Assembly (NCBI GenBank): GCA_029861955.1
Contig: JAOTYK010000001.1
Span: 1-64,000 of the forward strand
Direction: 5' to 3'
DNA: 64,000 bases
Source of the DNA: Acidobacteriota bacterium
GTDB lineage: Bacteria; Acidobacteriota; Polarisedimenticolia; Polarisedimenticolales; Polarisedimenticolaceae
Of this stretch, positions 8,117-16,106 are shown one piece after another (the first letter of the stretch is position 1; every line of letters begins with the position of its first letter). The translations under genes and the position numbers were made by a program. The notes under the pieces were generated by a model. It was not told where the DNA came from. It saw only the letters and a program-made list of their open reading frames with translations, and did no database searches.

Positions 8117-8305
8117 ATGCCCGCAGAGAACGCAGAGAGAGTCGGCAAGCGCGTCAGCGCCCTGAAGAGCAAGATGGCCGCCGCCGGAGATTCCTTGACC
8201 GGAGTCGACCGTCGCAAGGCCGCCAAGAAGGTCCGTCGCGCGCAGCGCAAATTCCGCCGAATCCACGTCCCCGCGCCCGAGGCCAAGGAAGAGTCCGCCG
8301 AGTAG
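8117..8305 (+). CDS. Small basic hypothetical protein
   Basis: A 62-residue, Lys/Arg-rich protein: MPAENAERVGKRV, then a central run with AAKKVRRAQRKFRRIH and an acidic tail ending EAKEESAE. No family is recognised. The charge pattern suggests nucleic-acid or ribosome binding, which is inference only. GGAG stands a normal distance before the ATG, and a promoter-like element lies at 8054-8062. It is followed 21 bases later by the NUDIX gene, probably in the same transcript. Confidence 0.6.
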   Translation: MPAENAERVGKRVSALKSKMAAAGDSLTGVDRRKAAKKVRRAQRKFRRIHVPAPEAKEESAE

Positions 8306-8326
8306 GCTCCGGACCACGAGTTCGAC

Positions 8327-8875
8327 ATGAAACCCTGGCGCAGACTTGAGGCGCGGCGGGTCGAAGCTTGCAAGATCTTCGATCTCGACCACGTCCGTTT
8401 CGAACGACCGGAAGGTGTCGGTAGCGAGTGGTTCTACGTCGTCGAATCGATCGACTGGATCAACGTCATCGCGATCGACGACGACCATCGTGTCTTGATG
8501 GTTCGACAGTATCGCTTCGGCATCGAGGACTTCACACTCGAAATCCCAGGTGGGATGTGCGACCCGGGCGAGCAGCCGCTGGAGTCCGCACGTCGGGAAC
8601 TACGCGAAGAGACCGGCTTTGAGGCCGACCGTTGGGACGACCTTGGGTGGGTGCATCCCAACCCTCCCATTCAGAACAACCGTTGCTTCACGTTTCTTGC
8701 CCGTGGACTTCGCCGGGTGGGAGATCCTCGCCCCGATCCCAACGAGGCGTTCGAGCAGATGGTCGTTCCACTCGCAGATGTTTCGCGCCTGATTCTCGAA
8801 AGACGCATCACCCATGCGTTGGTGCTGGCCGCGTTTCATCGCTACCAGCTCTTCGGCGAGGGTTCGGCGGGCTAG
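8327..8875 (+). CDS. NUDIX hydrolase, ADP-ribose pyrophosphatase-like
   Basis: A 182-residue enzyme with a full NUDIX box in GGMCDPGEQPLESARRELREE plus TGFEA (G-X5-E-X7-REUXEEXGU). The N-terminal FDLDHVRFERPEG, then VVMV-type strands with RQYRFGIEDFTLEIPGG, resembles ADP-ribose and nucleoside-diphosphate-sugar pyrophosphatases. The likely reaction is Mg-dependent hydrolysis of an NDP-X compound in the cytoplasm. The stop codon overlaps the convergent SDR gene by four bases. Confidence 0.88.
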   Translation: MKPWRRLEARRVEACKIFDLDHVRFERPEGVGSEWFYVVESIDWINVIAIDDDHRVLMVRQYRFGIEDFTLEIPGGMCDPGEQPLESARRELREETGFEADRWDDLGWVHPNPPIQNNRCFTFLARGLRRVGDPRPDPNEAFEQMVVPLADVSRLILERRITHALVLAAFHRYQLFGEGSAG

Positions 8876-9657
8876 TCGTCCGACTTTCGCATGAGCGCGC
8901 GGGCCAGCAACGCGTCGACGGCTGCAGGGGACAGCCGGTTCGCGATGTTGAGGAAGCGAGCCTCGAGCGACAGCACTCTCTCGCGTCGTCTGGAGCCGGC
9001 CATCTTGACGATCGCACGGGCTACCGAGTCCGCGGAATGCCGACGTAGACGTTTCCGGTTCTGGCCCGGGCCCTCACGGAGTAGATGATCCTGGAAGCCC
9101 GTCTCGGTGGATGACGGATAGACGACGCCTACCGTCACGCCGGTCTTGCGAAGCTCGACACGTAGGGCCTCGGCGATCCCCGTGAGCGCAAACTTGCTAC
9201 CGGAATAGGCGGAGTAGTTTGGGATGCCGCGCTTTCCGACGATGGACGACACGAATAAGATTCGACCGCTGCCACGTCGGACCATGTCGTCGATGTGCGG
9301 GCGCACTGTACGATAGACGGCGACGACGTTGAGATCGAAGACCCGCTCCAGGGCCTCGTCCGTCGTCTCCGCGAACCGAGCGTCCAGGCCGATGCCGGCG
9401 TTGGCGACGATCACATCGGGGGTTCCGATTCCGGTAAGCAAATGGGTCAGCGCGTCGGCGTCGTTGGTTTCCGTCAGGTCGGCCGCGAACGGGATGCAGT
9501 TGTCCTCTCCCAACTCTTTGGCGAGGGACTCGAGCGCTTCACGATTCCTTGCGACCACGACGAGGCGATCGCCGTTCTCGACAAACCGTATCGCGGCCGC
9601 TCGTCCGATACCCGCCGATCCACCGGTCAGCAGGACCAGGCGCCCGCCCGACTTCAT
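8872..9657 (-). CDS. Short-chain dehydrogenase/reductase
   Basis: A 261-residue classical SDR. The cofactor motif TGGSAGIG is near residue 11, NAG appears in VIVANAGIG, the catalytic Ser is in VSSIVG and the YxxxK pair in YSAYSGSK. The acidic/basic pattern after strand 2 (VVVARNREAL) favours NADP(H). The C-terminal 45 residues are basic and form an extension that might associate with membranes, as in the DltE/YqjQ-like group. It follows the PaaI-FAH fusion in an ATGA overlap, so both probably act on related carbonyl or acyl substrates. The substrate is unknown. Confidence 0.86.
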   Translation of the reverse strand: MKSGGRLVLLTGGSAGIGRAAAIRFVENGDRLVVVARNREALESLAKELGEDNCIPFAADLTETNDADALTHLLTGIGTPDVIVANAGIGLDARFAETTDEALERVFDLNVVAVYRTVRPHIDDMVRRGSGRILFVSSIVGKRGIPNYSAYSGSKFALTGIAEALRVELRKTGVTVGVVYPSSTETGFQDHLLREGPGQNRKRLRRHSADSVARAIVKMAGSRRRERVLSLEARFLNIANRLSPAAVDALLARALMRKSDD

Positions 9658-10718
9658 TCCGCGTTCTCCGCGACCGCGGTGATCCGGACACGACCAATTC
9701 CCTCGATCTGGCCGATCGCCGTGTCGCCAGGGGTCAGCGGGCCGACGCCGGCAGGGGTTCCGGTGAACAGCAGATCCCCGCGTCGCAGCGTCATCAGCCG
9801 CGAGGCGTACGCGACCAGCTCATCCACACCGCGAAGCATCTGAGACGTGTTCCCCGACTGCCGAGTCTTACCGTTGACCTCGAGCGTGATCGCGAGTTCG
9901 CCGATATCTCCGGCCTTCTCACGGGAGATGGCGCTCGAGACCGGTGCCGACTGATCGAAGCCCTTGGCCTGTGCCCAGGGTTGTCCCTTGTCCTTTGCCT
10001 CCGACTGCAGATCGCGGAGAGTCAGGTCGAGACCCACCGCGTAGCCGGCAACGTGTTGCAGGGCATCCGCCTGCGGGATGCTCTTGCCGGTGCGCCCGAT
10101 GACGACGACGAGTTCGACCTCGTGGTGGATCTGCCCGAACCCGTCGGGAAGACAAACCTCGGCACCGTCTGCGGCCAGCGCCGTCACCGGCTTGAGGAAC
10201 ATGACGGGTTCCGAGGTCGTGTACCCCATCTCCTTGTTGTGTTCCGCGTAGTTCCTGCCGATGGCAAGAATCTTCCCGACGCGCAGTCGTTCGCCGGTGT
10301 CCTCGATCTGGATCGTGTCCGGCGGAGCGGTCTTCGTCCCCGGTTTTCCCGACCACAGCCGCCAGGTCCCAGTTCCGGTGGCGAGCAGGCGATCACGATC
10401 ATCGACCACCTCCCCGGCGGCGAACGCAATGCTCCGTCCGCGTCGTACGACCCGCCCGCGAGCGGTCAGACGACCGTCGACCGGACCGCGCAGGAACTCC
10501 GTGTTGAGCGAGAGCGTCGCACACCACCACTCACTCGGCATCGACGAGATGACCGCCGCGCCGAGAGCACTGTCCAGCAGGCTTGTCATCACGCCGCCAT
10601 GAGCGACACCCCGCAGATTCAGGTGGTGAGGCAGAAGCTCGAGGGACACCTCCGCCTCGCCATTCCCGCGCCGGGAGACAGTGGTCCCGATGAGCTCGTT
10701 GAACGGAGGGATCTGCAT
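9654..10718 (-). CDS. PaaI-type thioesterase fused to FAH-family hydrolase
   Basis: The 354-residue protein joins two enzymes. Residues 1-122 form a hot-dog thioesterase of the PaaI type, with HHLNLRGVAHGGVMTSLLDSA carrying the HGG motif and the catalytic-position Asp. Residues about 145-350 form a fumarylacetoacetate-hydrolase fold close to FAHD1-type acylpyruvases, starting GKILAIGRNYAEHNKEM. Its metal ligands are Glu200 and Glu202 in HHEVELVVVIG and Asp231 in VGLDLTLRDLQ. A short Pro/Thr-rich linker joins them with no stop or frameshift. The first half should cleave acyl-CoA thioesters and the second a C-C bond of an acylpyruvate-like acid, or decarboxylate oxaloacetate. Confidence 0.83.
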   Translation of the reverse strand: MQIPPFNELIGTTVSRRGNGEAEVSLELLPHHLNLRGVAHGGVMTSLLDSALGAAVISSMPSEWWCATLSLNTEFLRGPVDGRLTARGRVVRRGRSIAFAAGEVVDDRDRLLATGTGTWRLWSGKPGTKTAPPDTIQIEDTGERLRVGKILAIGRNYAEHNKEMGYTTSEPVMFLKPVTALAADGAEVCLPDGFGQIHHEVELVVVIGRTGKSIPQADALQHVAGYAVGLDLTLRDLQSEAKDKGQPWAQAKGFDQSAPVSSAISREKAGDIGELAITLEVNGKTRQSGNTSQMLRGVDELVAYASRLMTLRRGDLLFTGTPAGVGPLTPGDTAIGQIEGIGRVRITAVAENAE

Positions 10719-10733
10719 TTAACCGAATGGGTC

Positions 10734-11399
10734 CTAGCGAACCTTGGCCTTGAGCAATAGGTCCACTCGGCGGTTCCTCTCTCGACCCGCGGTCGTCGAG
10801 TTGTCATCGACGGGATGGGACTCGCCATAACCCAGCGACGTGATGCGGGAACTGTCGATGCCATTCTCCATCAGGTACCGTGCCACCGACTGTGCACGTC
10901 TCTCCGACAGTCCCTGGTTATGCTCGTCGCTACCGGTCGAGTCGGTATGTCCCTGGGAGATGATGGCCGTCTTCTTATACTCGACGAGTACGGCGGCGGC
11001 CTGCTCCAGCGCACTGTAGGAACTGCCGCTGAGCTCGGCGGAGTCGACGGCAAACAGAATGTCCGAGTCGAAGCGAACCAGAAGTAGATCCTTGTCTTTC
11101 CGCTCAATCGTCGTTCCGGGGATCTTCGCCAGTTTCTCTTCCTGGTTGTCCATGTAGGTTCCAACGCCGGCTCCCACGCCGGCGCCGATGGCCGCACCGG
11201 CGAGGATCTCGTCCAGTTCGCCCTCGCCAAGCACCGCACCCAGCACGGCACCGCTGGCGGCACCGATGGCCGCACCTTTCTTCATCTTGTCTCGATCCGT
11301 CGTGTGTTCTTCGGTTGCGGCGGAAAAGAAGGCGCAACCGCTGGAGGTAAGTACCGTCGCTGCGACGACGAGGACCAGAAGGCGAGAGATAGTACGCAT
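10734..11399 (-). CDS. OmpA-family peptidoglycan-associated lipoprotein
   Basis: A 221-residue envelope protein. The start MRTISRLLVLVVAATVLTSSGC is a lipoprotein signal peptide with the lipidated Cys at about residue 22. A glycine-zipper segment follows (about 40-80, many GAAIGAxxG repeats) and then an OmpA C-terminal peptidoglycan-binding domain (about 110-220) with the conserved GHTDSTG, LSERRAQSVARYL and NRRVDL motifs. It resembles YiaD/YfiB-type proteins anchored in the outer membrane. The ATG at 11399 was chosen for the signal peptide and for GGAGAG upstream of it. Its promoter lies inside the end of the rhomboid gene. Confidence 0.88.
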   Translation of the reverse strand: MRTISRLLVLVVAATVLTSSGCAFFSAATEEHTTDRDKMKKGAAIGAASGAVLGAVLGEGELDEILAGAAIGAGVGAGVGTYMDNQEEKLAKIPGTTIERKDKDLLLVRFDSDILFAVDSAELSGSSYSALEQAAAVLVEYKKTAIISQGHTDSTGSDEHNQGLSERRAQSVARYLMENGIDSSRITSLGYGESHPVDDNSTTAGRERNRRVDLLLKAKVR

Positions 11400-11446
11400 G
11401 ATGAAACTCTCCGTGGAAGATCGGTGGGCGAACTCAGGTTCGATCA

Positions 11447-11476
11447 ACGATAGGGTGGGTGGATCGACAAAATCAA
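11447..11476 (-). promoter_or_regulatory. Promoter for the OmpA-family lipoprotein
   Basis: On the minus strand TTGATT (11476-11471) and TATCGT (11452-11447) are spaced by 18 bases. This leaves a leader of about 40 bases before the ATG at 11399. The -35 box overlaps the stop region of the rhomboid gene. Confidence 0.5.
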
Positions 11477-12522
11477 GGTATTCCCTGGGATACTTGTTGC
11501 GCCAGTTGGGCTGCAAAGTAAAAGGCCGTGATGGTCACGATCACACCGACCACCGCCAACGCTGCCCATACCGCACGGGACGTGCTTCCGCGTAGTCGAC
11601 CCGGTTTGACAAAGAACCCGAAAGCACCACCGGCCAGAAGCCCACCCAGATGGCCGAGATGATCGATGCTGCCGACGAAAAATGTGATCACCAGAAGAAA
11701 CAGCGCCATCCGCCACAGCATCGCCTTGACCGCCGACCAGATGGCGCCGCCTTCGCGGTAGCCGTAGGCGATGAGGAATCCCATCAGCCCCAGTAGGGCG
11801 CCCGAGGCACCGACCGTCGGTGCCCATCCGCCACGGACCAGAAAGCCGATGTAGGACTCGCTCAGCGTGGCCCCGGCAACGCCGGAAACCAGGTAGACGA
11901 CCCAGAAGCGGTCCGTCTCCAGCAGGTCCTCGATCGTCGGGCCGAGGTTCATCAGGAACAGGGTGTTCATGAAGAGATGGATCAGTCCGCCGTGGATGAA
12001 AATGGGGGTAATGAGACGCCACCACTCACCGCCGGAGACGAACCCCTCGGCGATCAGGTGGGGTTCGCCGAGACCGGCACCGAATCGCATCAGCAGCTCG
12101 ATATCGAAGCCACCGAAGATGCCGCCACCATTTCCACTCCGGATCTGGCTCATCAGCATCAAGACGAACCAGAACCCGTTGGCCAGCATCAGGAGCGAGG
12201 TCGCGCGGGAGATTCCCGGGAACAGGTTGCCGACGATACGACCGGCTCCGGGTCGGCTGGCACCGCGACGGATTTGCTCGCCGCACTCGGGGCACGTCGA
12301 TGCGCTCCGCGGCACCAGCGCACGACACTCGGTACACATGCGGTGTTTGCCCTTGGCGGACCGAAACAGCATCTCTGCCTGGACGCCGGACTCTGCGGCC
12401 TTCAATCGGCGTTGACGCCACTTCCAGCGGAACCGCGTGCCGTTGAGTCCCAGAAGGTCCAACAGCTTCGCAAGGCTCTCGACGATGGAATCGAGGATTC
12501 CGCCGCGTGGTTCATCGTCCAT
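11473..12522 (-). CDS. Rhomboid-family intramembrane protease with N-terminal zinc ribbon
   Basis: A 349-residue protein. A cytoplasmic N-terminal region holds a C-X2-C / C-X2-C pair (CTEC and CPEC, about residues 63-80), likely a zinc ribbon. The rhomboid core follows: the loop segment FIHGGLIHLFMNTLFLMNLGP, the catalytic Ser in GASGALLG and the catalytic His in IDHLGHLGGLLAG, with six to seven membrane segments and a further C-terminal helix. It should cleave transmembrane substrates, which are unknown here. It is 11 bases downstream of the HAD-ECH fusion gene, on the same strand. Confidence 0.88.
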   Translation of the reverse strand: MDDEPRGGILDSIVESLAKLLDLLGLNGTRFRWKWRQRRLKAAESGVQAEMLFRSAKGKHRMCTECRALVPRSASTCPECGEQIRRGASRPGAGRIVGNLFPGISRATSLLMLANGFWFVLMLMSQIRSGNGGGIFGGFDIELLMRFGAGLGEPHLIAEGFVSGGEWWRLITPIFIHGGLIHLFMNTLFLMNLGPTIEDLLETDRFWVVYLVSGVAGATLSESYIGFLVRGGWAPTVGASGALLGLMGFLIAYGYREGGAIWSAVKAMLWRMALFLLVITFFVGSIDHLGHLGGLLAGGAFGFFVKPGRLRGSTSRAVWAALAVVGVIVTITAFYFAAQLAQQVSQGIP

Positions 12523-12533
12523 GGCAGCCGCCT

Positions 12534-14576
12534 CTAGTGGCCCTTGAACTCGGGTCGTCGGCGACCGAGCGACGACAGGCCCTCGTACGCGTCCTTGGTG
12601 GAGAAGATCGTCTCCAACTGGTCGAGTTCCATCTGAAGTCCGTTCTGAAGCGTCGTCTCCAGTCCGCCGTCGATCAGCTTCTCTGAGATCGTGAGCGCGA
12701 TCGGAGCCTTGAAGCCGACGCTCTTGGCCGCCTTTGCCAGGGACTTGTCGTCGTTGACCTCGACCTCTCCGGACCGCAGCGCATCGACGCTGTTCGATTC
12801 AAAGAAGTTGCGTAAACTCTCATAGGGTTCCGGTCGTTTCTGATCCTCCAGGCAGGCGGCGTCGTGGATGACACGCTTGATCGTGGAGTCGATCTGTCCG
12901 TGGGGTACGACCTGATCGACCAGACCGATCTCGGCGGCCGTTCTGGCGGGAACCATGGCACCGGAGAAGATCAGCCACTTGGCGAGTCCCTTGCCGACAC
13001 GACGCGTCGATCGTTGGGTCCCACCCAGGCCTGGGTAGATGCCGATTCCCGTCTCAGGGAACGCGAACATCGCCTTCTCCGAGGCGATGAGGTAGTCGCA
13101 GGCCAGGGCCAGTTCGAGACCGCCACCGAGGGCCAGGCCGTCGAGACGGGCGACGACGGTCTTCTCGCACGCGTCGATCGAGTTGAGCAGGATGTGCCCG
13201 GCCTTCGTGAATGTGGCGATGCGTTCCAGATCGCCTGCGTCCATGTTGCGAACGAAGAAACGAATGTCGGCGCCGGCGATGAAGGCCTTCCCGGCACCGG
13301 CGATCACGATCCCGCGGATGTCGTCGCGATGCGAGACGTCCCGAAAGGCCTCCGTCAACTGACCGACGACGGCCTCGTTCAACGCGTTCATGGCGTCCGG
13401 GCGATTGACCGTCAGGGTCGCAATACCCGCGTCGACGTCGGTCTTGACGAGACGAAACTCGAAGGGCTTTCCCGACTCGACCTGTTTAGTGAGGACCGTC
13501 GGTGTCTTCAGGTTCCATCGTTCGCAGAGGGCGTGGACATCCTTCATCGCGTCGACGACACCGACCCGATTCATCAACTGAAACGGTCCGCGGGGCCATC
13601 GCAATCCAACCCGCGCGCCGATATCGGTGTCCTCGATGGAACTGACTCCTTCATCAACCAGCGCACCGGCCACGCAGAACGTGACTCCGAGCATCCGGGA
13701 GGAAACCGCCTCGAAACGTCCCTCGTCCGCGTCGCCCTCGAGTTTCCAGTGCTCTCCGCTCTCGACCTGCGCCCGAAGTCGATCGTCGGGGGCATACAGA
13801 GGTCCGAACTGTTCGCCGAGGGTGGTCGCCGCATGGAGTGCGATCGGGACACCTGTCACGTTCATCAACTCGAACGGACCCATTCCTACGCTGAAAGTCT
13901 TCTTACACGCCGCCTCGATTGTGGGGATGTCGGCGACATCCTCCGCAAGGAGACGAACGGCCTCGTTTAGCCACGGTACGAAGTAGCGGTTCACGACGAA
14001 GCCCGATGCGTCGGCAGACGCGATGGGAGTCTTGCCGATCTGTTCCTGTAACGACCACGACCGCGATGTATGGATCGGTGCGGTCGCGGGGCCGGGGATC
14101 ACCTCGACGAGTCGGTTTTTTGCAGGATGGTAGAAGTAGTGCAGTCCGATGATCCGCTCGGGATGGGTTGCATCGCGGGCCAGGTCTTCAACGAGAAACG
14201 ACGAGGTGTTGGTCGCGAGGATCGTATCGGCGCGACAGACGGACTCCAGTCGGCGGATGACGTCCTTCTTGACGCCGAGATCCTCGAATACCGCCTCGAC
14301 GACCAGGTCGACGTCGGCCAGATCGTCCCAGTTGGAGGTTCCCTTGACCCTCTCCCGGATCGCTTCCGCCTGATCGGGTTTGAAGATCTTTCTCTTGACG
14401 CCTTCGGTCAGCGTGTCCTGGATAATGGTCAGACCGCGCTGGACCTTTTCGTCGTCGATGTCGACCAGGACAACCTCGAAACCCTCTGTTGCCATCTTCT
14501 GTGCGATCCCGCTGCCCATGTTGCCGGCACCGATCACGGCCAGTTTCTTGATCTCGCGTTGAGACTCCGTCATCAC
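12534..14576 (-). CDS. 3-hydroxyacyl-CoA dehydrogenase / enoyl-CoA hydratase fusion (HAD first)
   Basis: A 680-residue bifunctional enzyme. Residues 1-375 form 3-hydroxyacyl-CoA dehydrogenase, with NAD motif VIGAGNMGSGIAQ, NTSS and GLHYFYHPAKNRLVEVI carrying the catalytic His, then two C-terminal HAD domains. Residues about 385-640 form a crotonase domain with GAGKAFIAGADI, GLALGGGLELALACD and ETGIGIYPGLGGTQR, and both catalytic glutamates are present. This order is the reverse of FadB/FadJ and matches the archaeal crotonyl-CoA hydratase/3-hydroxybutyryl-CoA dehydrogenase type. It should take enoyl-CoA to 3-ketoacyl-CoA. I cannot tell beta-oxidation from a biosynthetic or CO2-fixation role. 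No thiolase is adjacent. Confidence 0.9.
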   Translation of the reverse strand: MMTESQREIKKLAVIGAGNMGSGIAQKMATEGFEVVLVDIDDEKVQRGLTIIQDTLTEGVKRKIFKPDQAEAIRERVKGTSNWDDLADVDLVVEAVFEDLGVKKDVIRRLESVCRADTILATNTSSFLVEDLARDATHPERIIGLHYFYHPAKNRLVEVIPGPATAPIHTSRSWSLQEQIGKTPIASADASGFVVNRYFVPWLNEAVRLLAEDVADIPTIEAACKKTFSVGMGPFELMNVTGVPIALHAATTLGEQFGPLYAPDDRLRAQVESGEHWKLEGDADEGRFEAVSSRMLGVTFCVAGALVDEGVSSIEDTDIGARVGLRWPRGPFQLMNRVGVVDAMKDVHALCERWNLKTPTVLTKQVESGKPFEFRLVKTDVDAGIATLTVNRPDAMNALNEAVVGQLTEAFRDVSHRDDIRGIVIAGAGKAFIAGADIRFFVRNMDAGDLERIATFTKAGHILLNSIDACEKTVVARLDGLALGGGLELALACDYLIASEKAMFAFPETGIGIYPGLGGTQRSTRRVGKGLAKWLIFSGAMVPARTAAEIGLVDQVVPHGQIDSTIKRVIHDAACLEDQKRPEPYESLRNFFESNSVDALRSGEVEVNDDKSLAKAAKSVGFKAPIALTISEKLIDGGLETTLQNGLQMELDQLETIFSTKDAYEGLSSLGRRRPEFKGH

Positions 14577-14619
14577 TTCCTCGCTGAATGAATCGAACCG
14601 ATTTTGGTTAGAAGTTCAC

Positions 14620-14628
14620 AGTCTAGCA
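14620..14628 (-). promoter_or_regulatory. Extended -10 (TGCTAGACT) for the HAD-ECH gene
   Basis: On the minus strand TGCTAGACT gives a transcription start near 14613 and a leader of about 37 bases. GAGGA stands just before the ATG pair at 14576. The box overlaps the stop codon of the upstream membrane-protein gene. Confidence 0.4.
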
Positions 14629-15138
14629 GGCAGCCAGCACCACCGCGGCGACGAACAGGACGAGCGCTGGCCACCATCCGGAGCGCGGTTTTGCGGCGAG
14701 TCCGGCAAGCGTTGCGGCCGAGGTTGCAAGAAGGACCGACAGAGCGACGAGAACGTAAATCCACCCCCGTTCGCCGCCGGCCAGGGCCGGGAGAAGAAGC
14801 CCGATCAACAGGGCCAATCCACTCCAGGGCAAAGACCGCCCGGCCCGTCGGGAGGCGGCCCTGCAGGCCGGTTCGTCCTGCTCCAGCCGGATGGCCCCCC
14901 GCAGGCGAAAGAGGTCGCCGAGAAACCGAGAGCCGGTGAGAACCCAGGCCACGGCATACAGGCTGGCGGTCCTACCGTCGGGATACCGTTCCGGAAACAG
15001 GGAGGTCACCAGGAGGCCCCAGGCCACAAGCGCGACCATCGCGACCAACAGTCGCGTTCGGGTGAACCGTTGCAAACTGCGCGCGATGGTGAACTGGGTC
15101 ACCAGCACGACGAGCGCCAGGCTGACACTACCGATCAT
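14623..15138 (-). CDS. Hypothetical integral membrane protein
   Basis: A 171-residue protein with about five hydrophobic segments: near residues 2-18, 31-48, 58-72, 103-122 and 127-168, the last probably a pair. A polar, Arg-rich loop with two cysteines (EQDEPACRAASRRAGR) lies near residues 86-101. GGAG precedes the ATG by seven bases. No family is recognised. It is divergent from the hbd gene and sits upstream of the HAD-ECH fusion, which appears to have its own promoter. Confidence 0.62.
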   Translation of the reverse strand: MIGSVSLALVVLVTQFTIARSLQRFTRTRLLVAMVALVAWGLLVTSLFPERYPDGRTASLYAVAWVLTGSRFLGDLFRLRGAIRLEQDEPACRAASRRAGRSLPWSGLALLIGLLLPALAGGERGWIYVLVALSVLLATSAATLAGLAAKPRSGWWPALVLFVAAVVLAAC

Positions 15139-15241
15139 TCTGCGTCTCCGGCATCGTAGAACCCTATACCACGGGTCTAGCCGTCGACGTGACGACTGGT
15201 CTATCCTGCGCCAGGATCGTGAAACGCTCTTGGAGATGACG

Positions 15242-16093
15242 ATGGATCAGAATCGTGTCGTGGTGATTGGAGCGGGGACCATGGGGCACGGCATCGCCCA
15301 GGTGGCTGCCTCCGCAGGTCTTCAGGTGGCGCTCCACGACGTCTCGTCGGACCGAATCGAAGCCGGTCTTGCCGCAGTTGAACGGAATCTGACCAAGGGC
15401 GTCGAGAAGGGCAAGGTGCAGCCCCAGGATCGCGCGCAGACGCTGTCGCGATTGACCGCCGCGCCGGATCTATCGATGGCCGAGGGCTGTGGGCTGGTCG
15501 TCGAGGCAGTGCCCGAGGATATCGGCCTGAAGAACGCTCTGTTCGCGCGACTGGACGAGATCATCGATGCCGATGCAATCCTGGCCAGCAACACCTCGTC
15601 GCTCTCGATCGCGTCGATCGCAGAGGGTACGAAGCATCCGCAGCGGGTCATCGGCATGCATTTTTTCAACCCGGTTCACATCATGAGCCTGCTGGAAGTC
15701 GTCAAGACCGATCGGACCACTCCCGACGTGTTGGAGCGCACCCTCGACTACGGACGACGATTCGGGAAGGAGCCGATCGTTGTCGTCGACTCGCCGGGGT
15801 TTGCCTCCTCACGACTCGGTCTCGTGCTGGGGCTCGAAGCGATGCGAATGTTCGAGCAGGGTGTGGCAAGCGCCGAGGACATCGACAAGGCGATGACGCT
15901 GGGTTACCGCCACCCGATGGGTCCCCTACGGCTTACGGATCTGGTGGGTCTCGACGTCCGACTGGCGATCGCCGAGCATCTCCATCGCGAGCTGGGGAGT
16001 GAGGCGTTCCTACCTCCACAGATTCTGCGAGACTACGTCGATAGCGGGCGCCTCGGGAAGAAGAGCGGTCGCGGTTTCTACGACTGGCCATGA
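15242..16093 (+). CDS. 3-hydroxybutyryl-CoA dehydrogenase
   Basis: A 283-residue stand-alone HAD, the typical length of PaaH/Hbd enzymes. It has the NAD motif VVIGAGTMGHGIAQ, ASNTSSLSI and GMHFFNPVHIMSLLEVV with the catalytic His, and the dimer-domain signature DSPGFASSRL. It oxidises (S)-3-hydroxybutyryl-CoA to acetoacetyl-CoA, or works in reverse, with NAD(P). The ATG at 15242 is preferred because GGAG stands six bases upstream, and an ATG six bases earlier would have no spacing. It lies close to the larger HAD-ECH fusion, so two dehydrogenases of different chain-length preference are encoded here. Confidence 0.93.
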   Translation: MDQNRVVVIGAGTMGHGIAQVAASAGLQVALHDVSSDRIEAGLAAVERNLTKGVEKGKVQPQDRAQTLSRLTAAPDLSMAEGCGLVVEAVPEDIGLKNALFARLDEIIDADAILASNTSSLSIASIAEGTKHPQRVIGMHFFNPVHIMSLLEVVKTDRTTPDVLERTLDYGRRFGKEPIVVVDSPGFASSRLGLVLGLEAMRMFEQGVASAEDIDKAMTLGYRHPMGPLRLTDLVGLDVRLAIAEHLHRELGSEAFLPPQILRDYVDSGRLGKKSGRGFYDWP

Positions 16094-16106
16094 TGGGAGT
16101 TTGAAC

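Noticed and set aside
9549-10760. 403-residue open frame on the plus strand
   Set aside because: It is antisense to the PaaI-FAH fusion, whose motifs are unambiguous. The product is Arg/Asp-rich and featureless.
11150-11300. Repetitive GC-rich run as a DNA repeat element
   Set aside because: It is the coding sequence of the glycine-zipper of the OmpA-family lipoprotein; the repeats follow Gly/Ala codons.
12864-13970. 368-residue open frame on the plus strand
   Set aside because: It is a shadow of the HAD-ECH fusion gene with no recognisable features.
14598-14611. AACC-GATTTT-GGTT hairpin as a terminator
   Set aside because: The four-pair stem is too weak, it lies in the 5' leader of the HAD-ECH gene and it has no T-run.
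14891-15241. N-terminal extension of hbd
   Set aside because: It would be antisense to the membrane-protein gene and precedes the Rossmann motif with unrelated sequence. GGAG supports the ATG at 15242.
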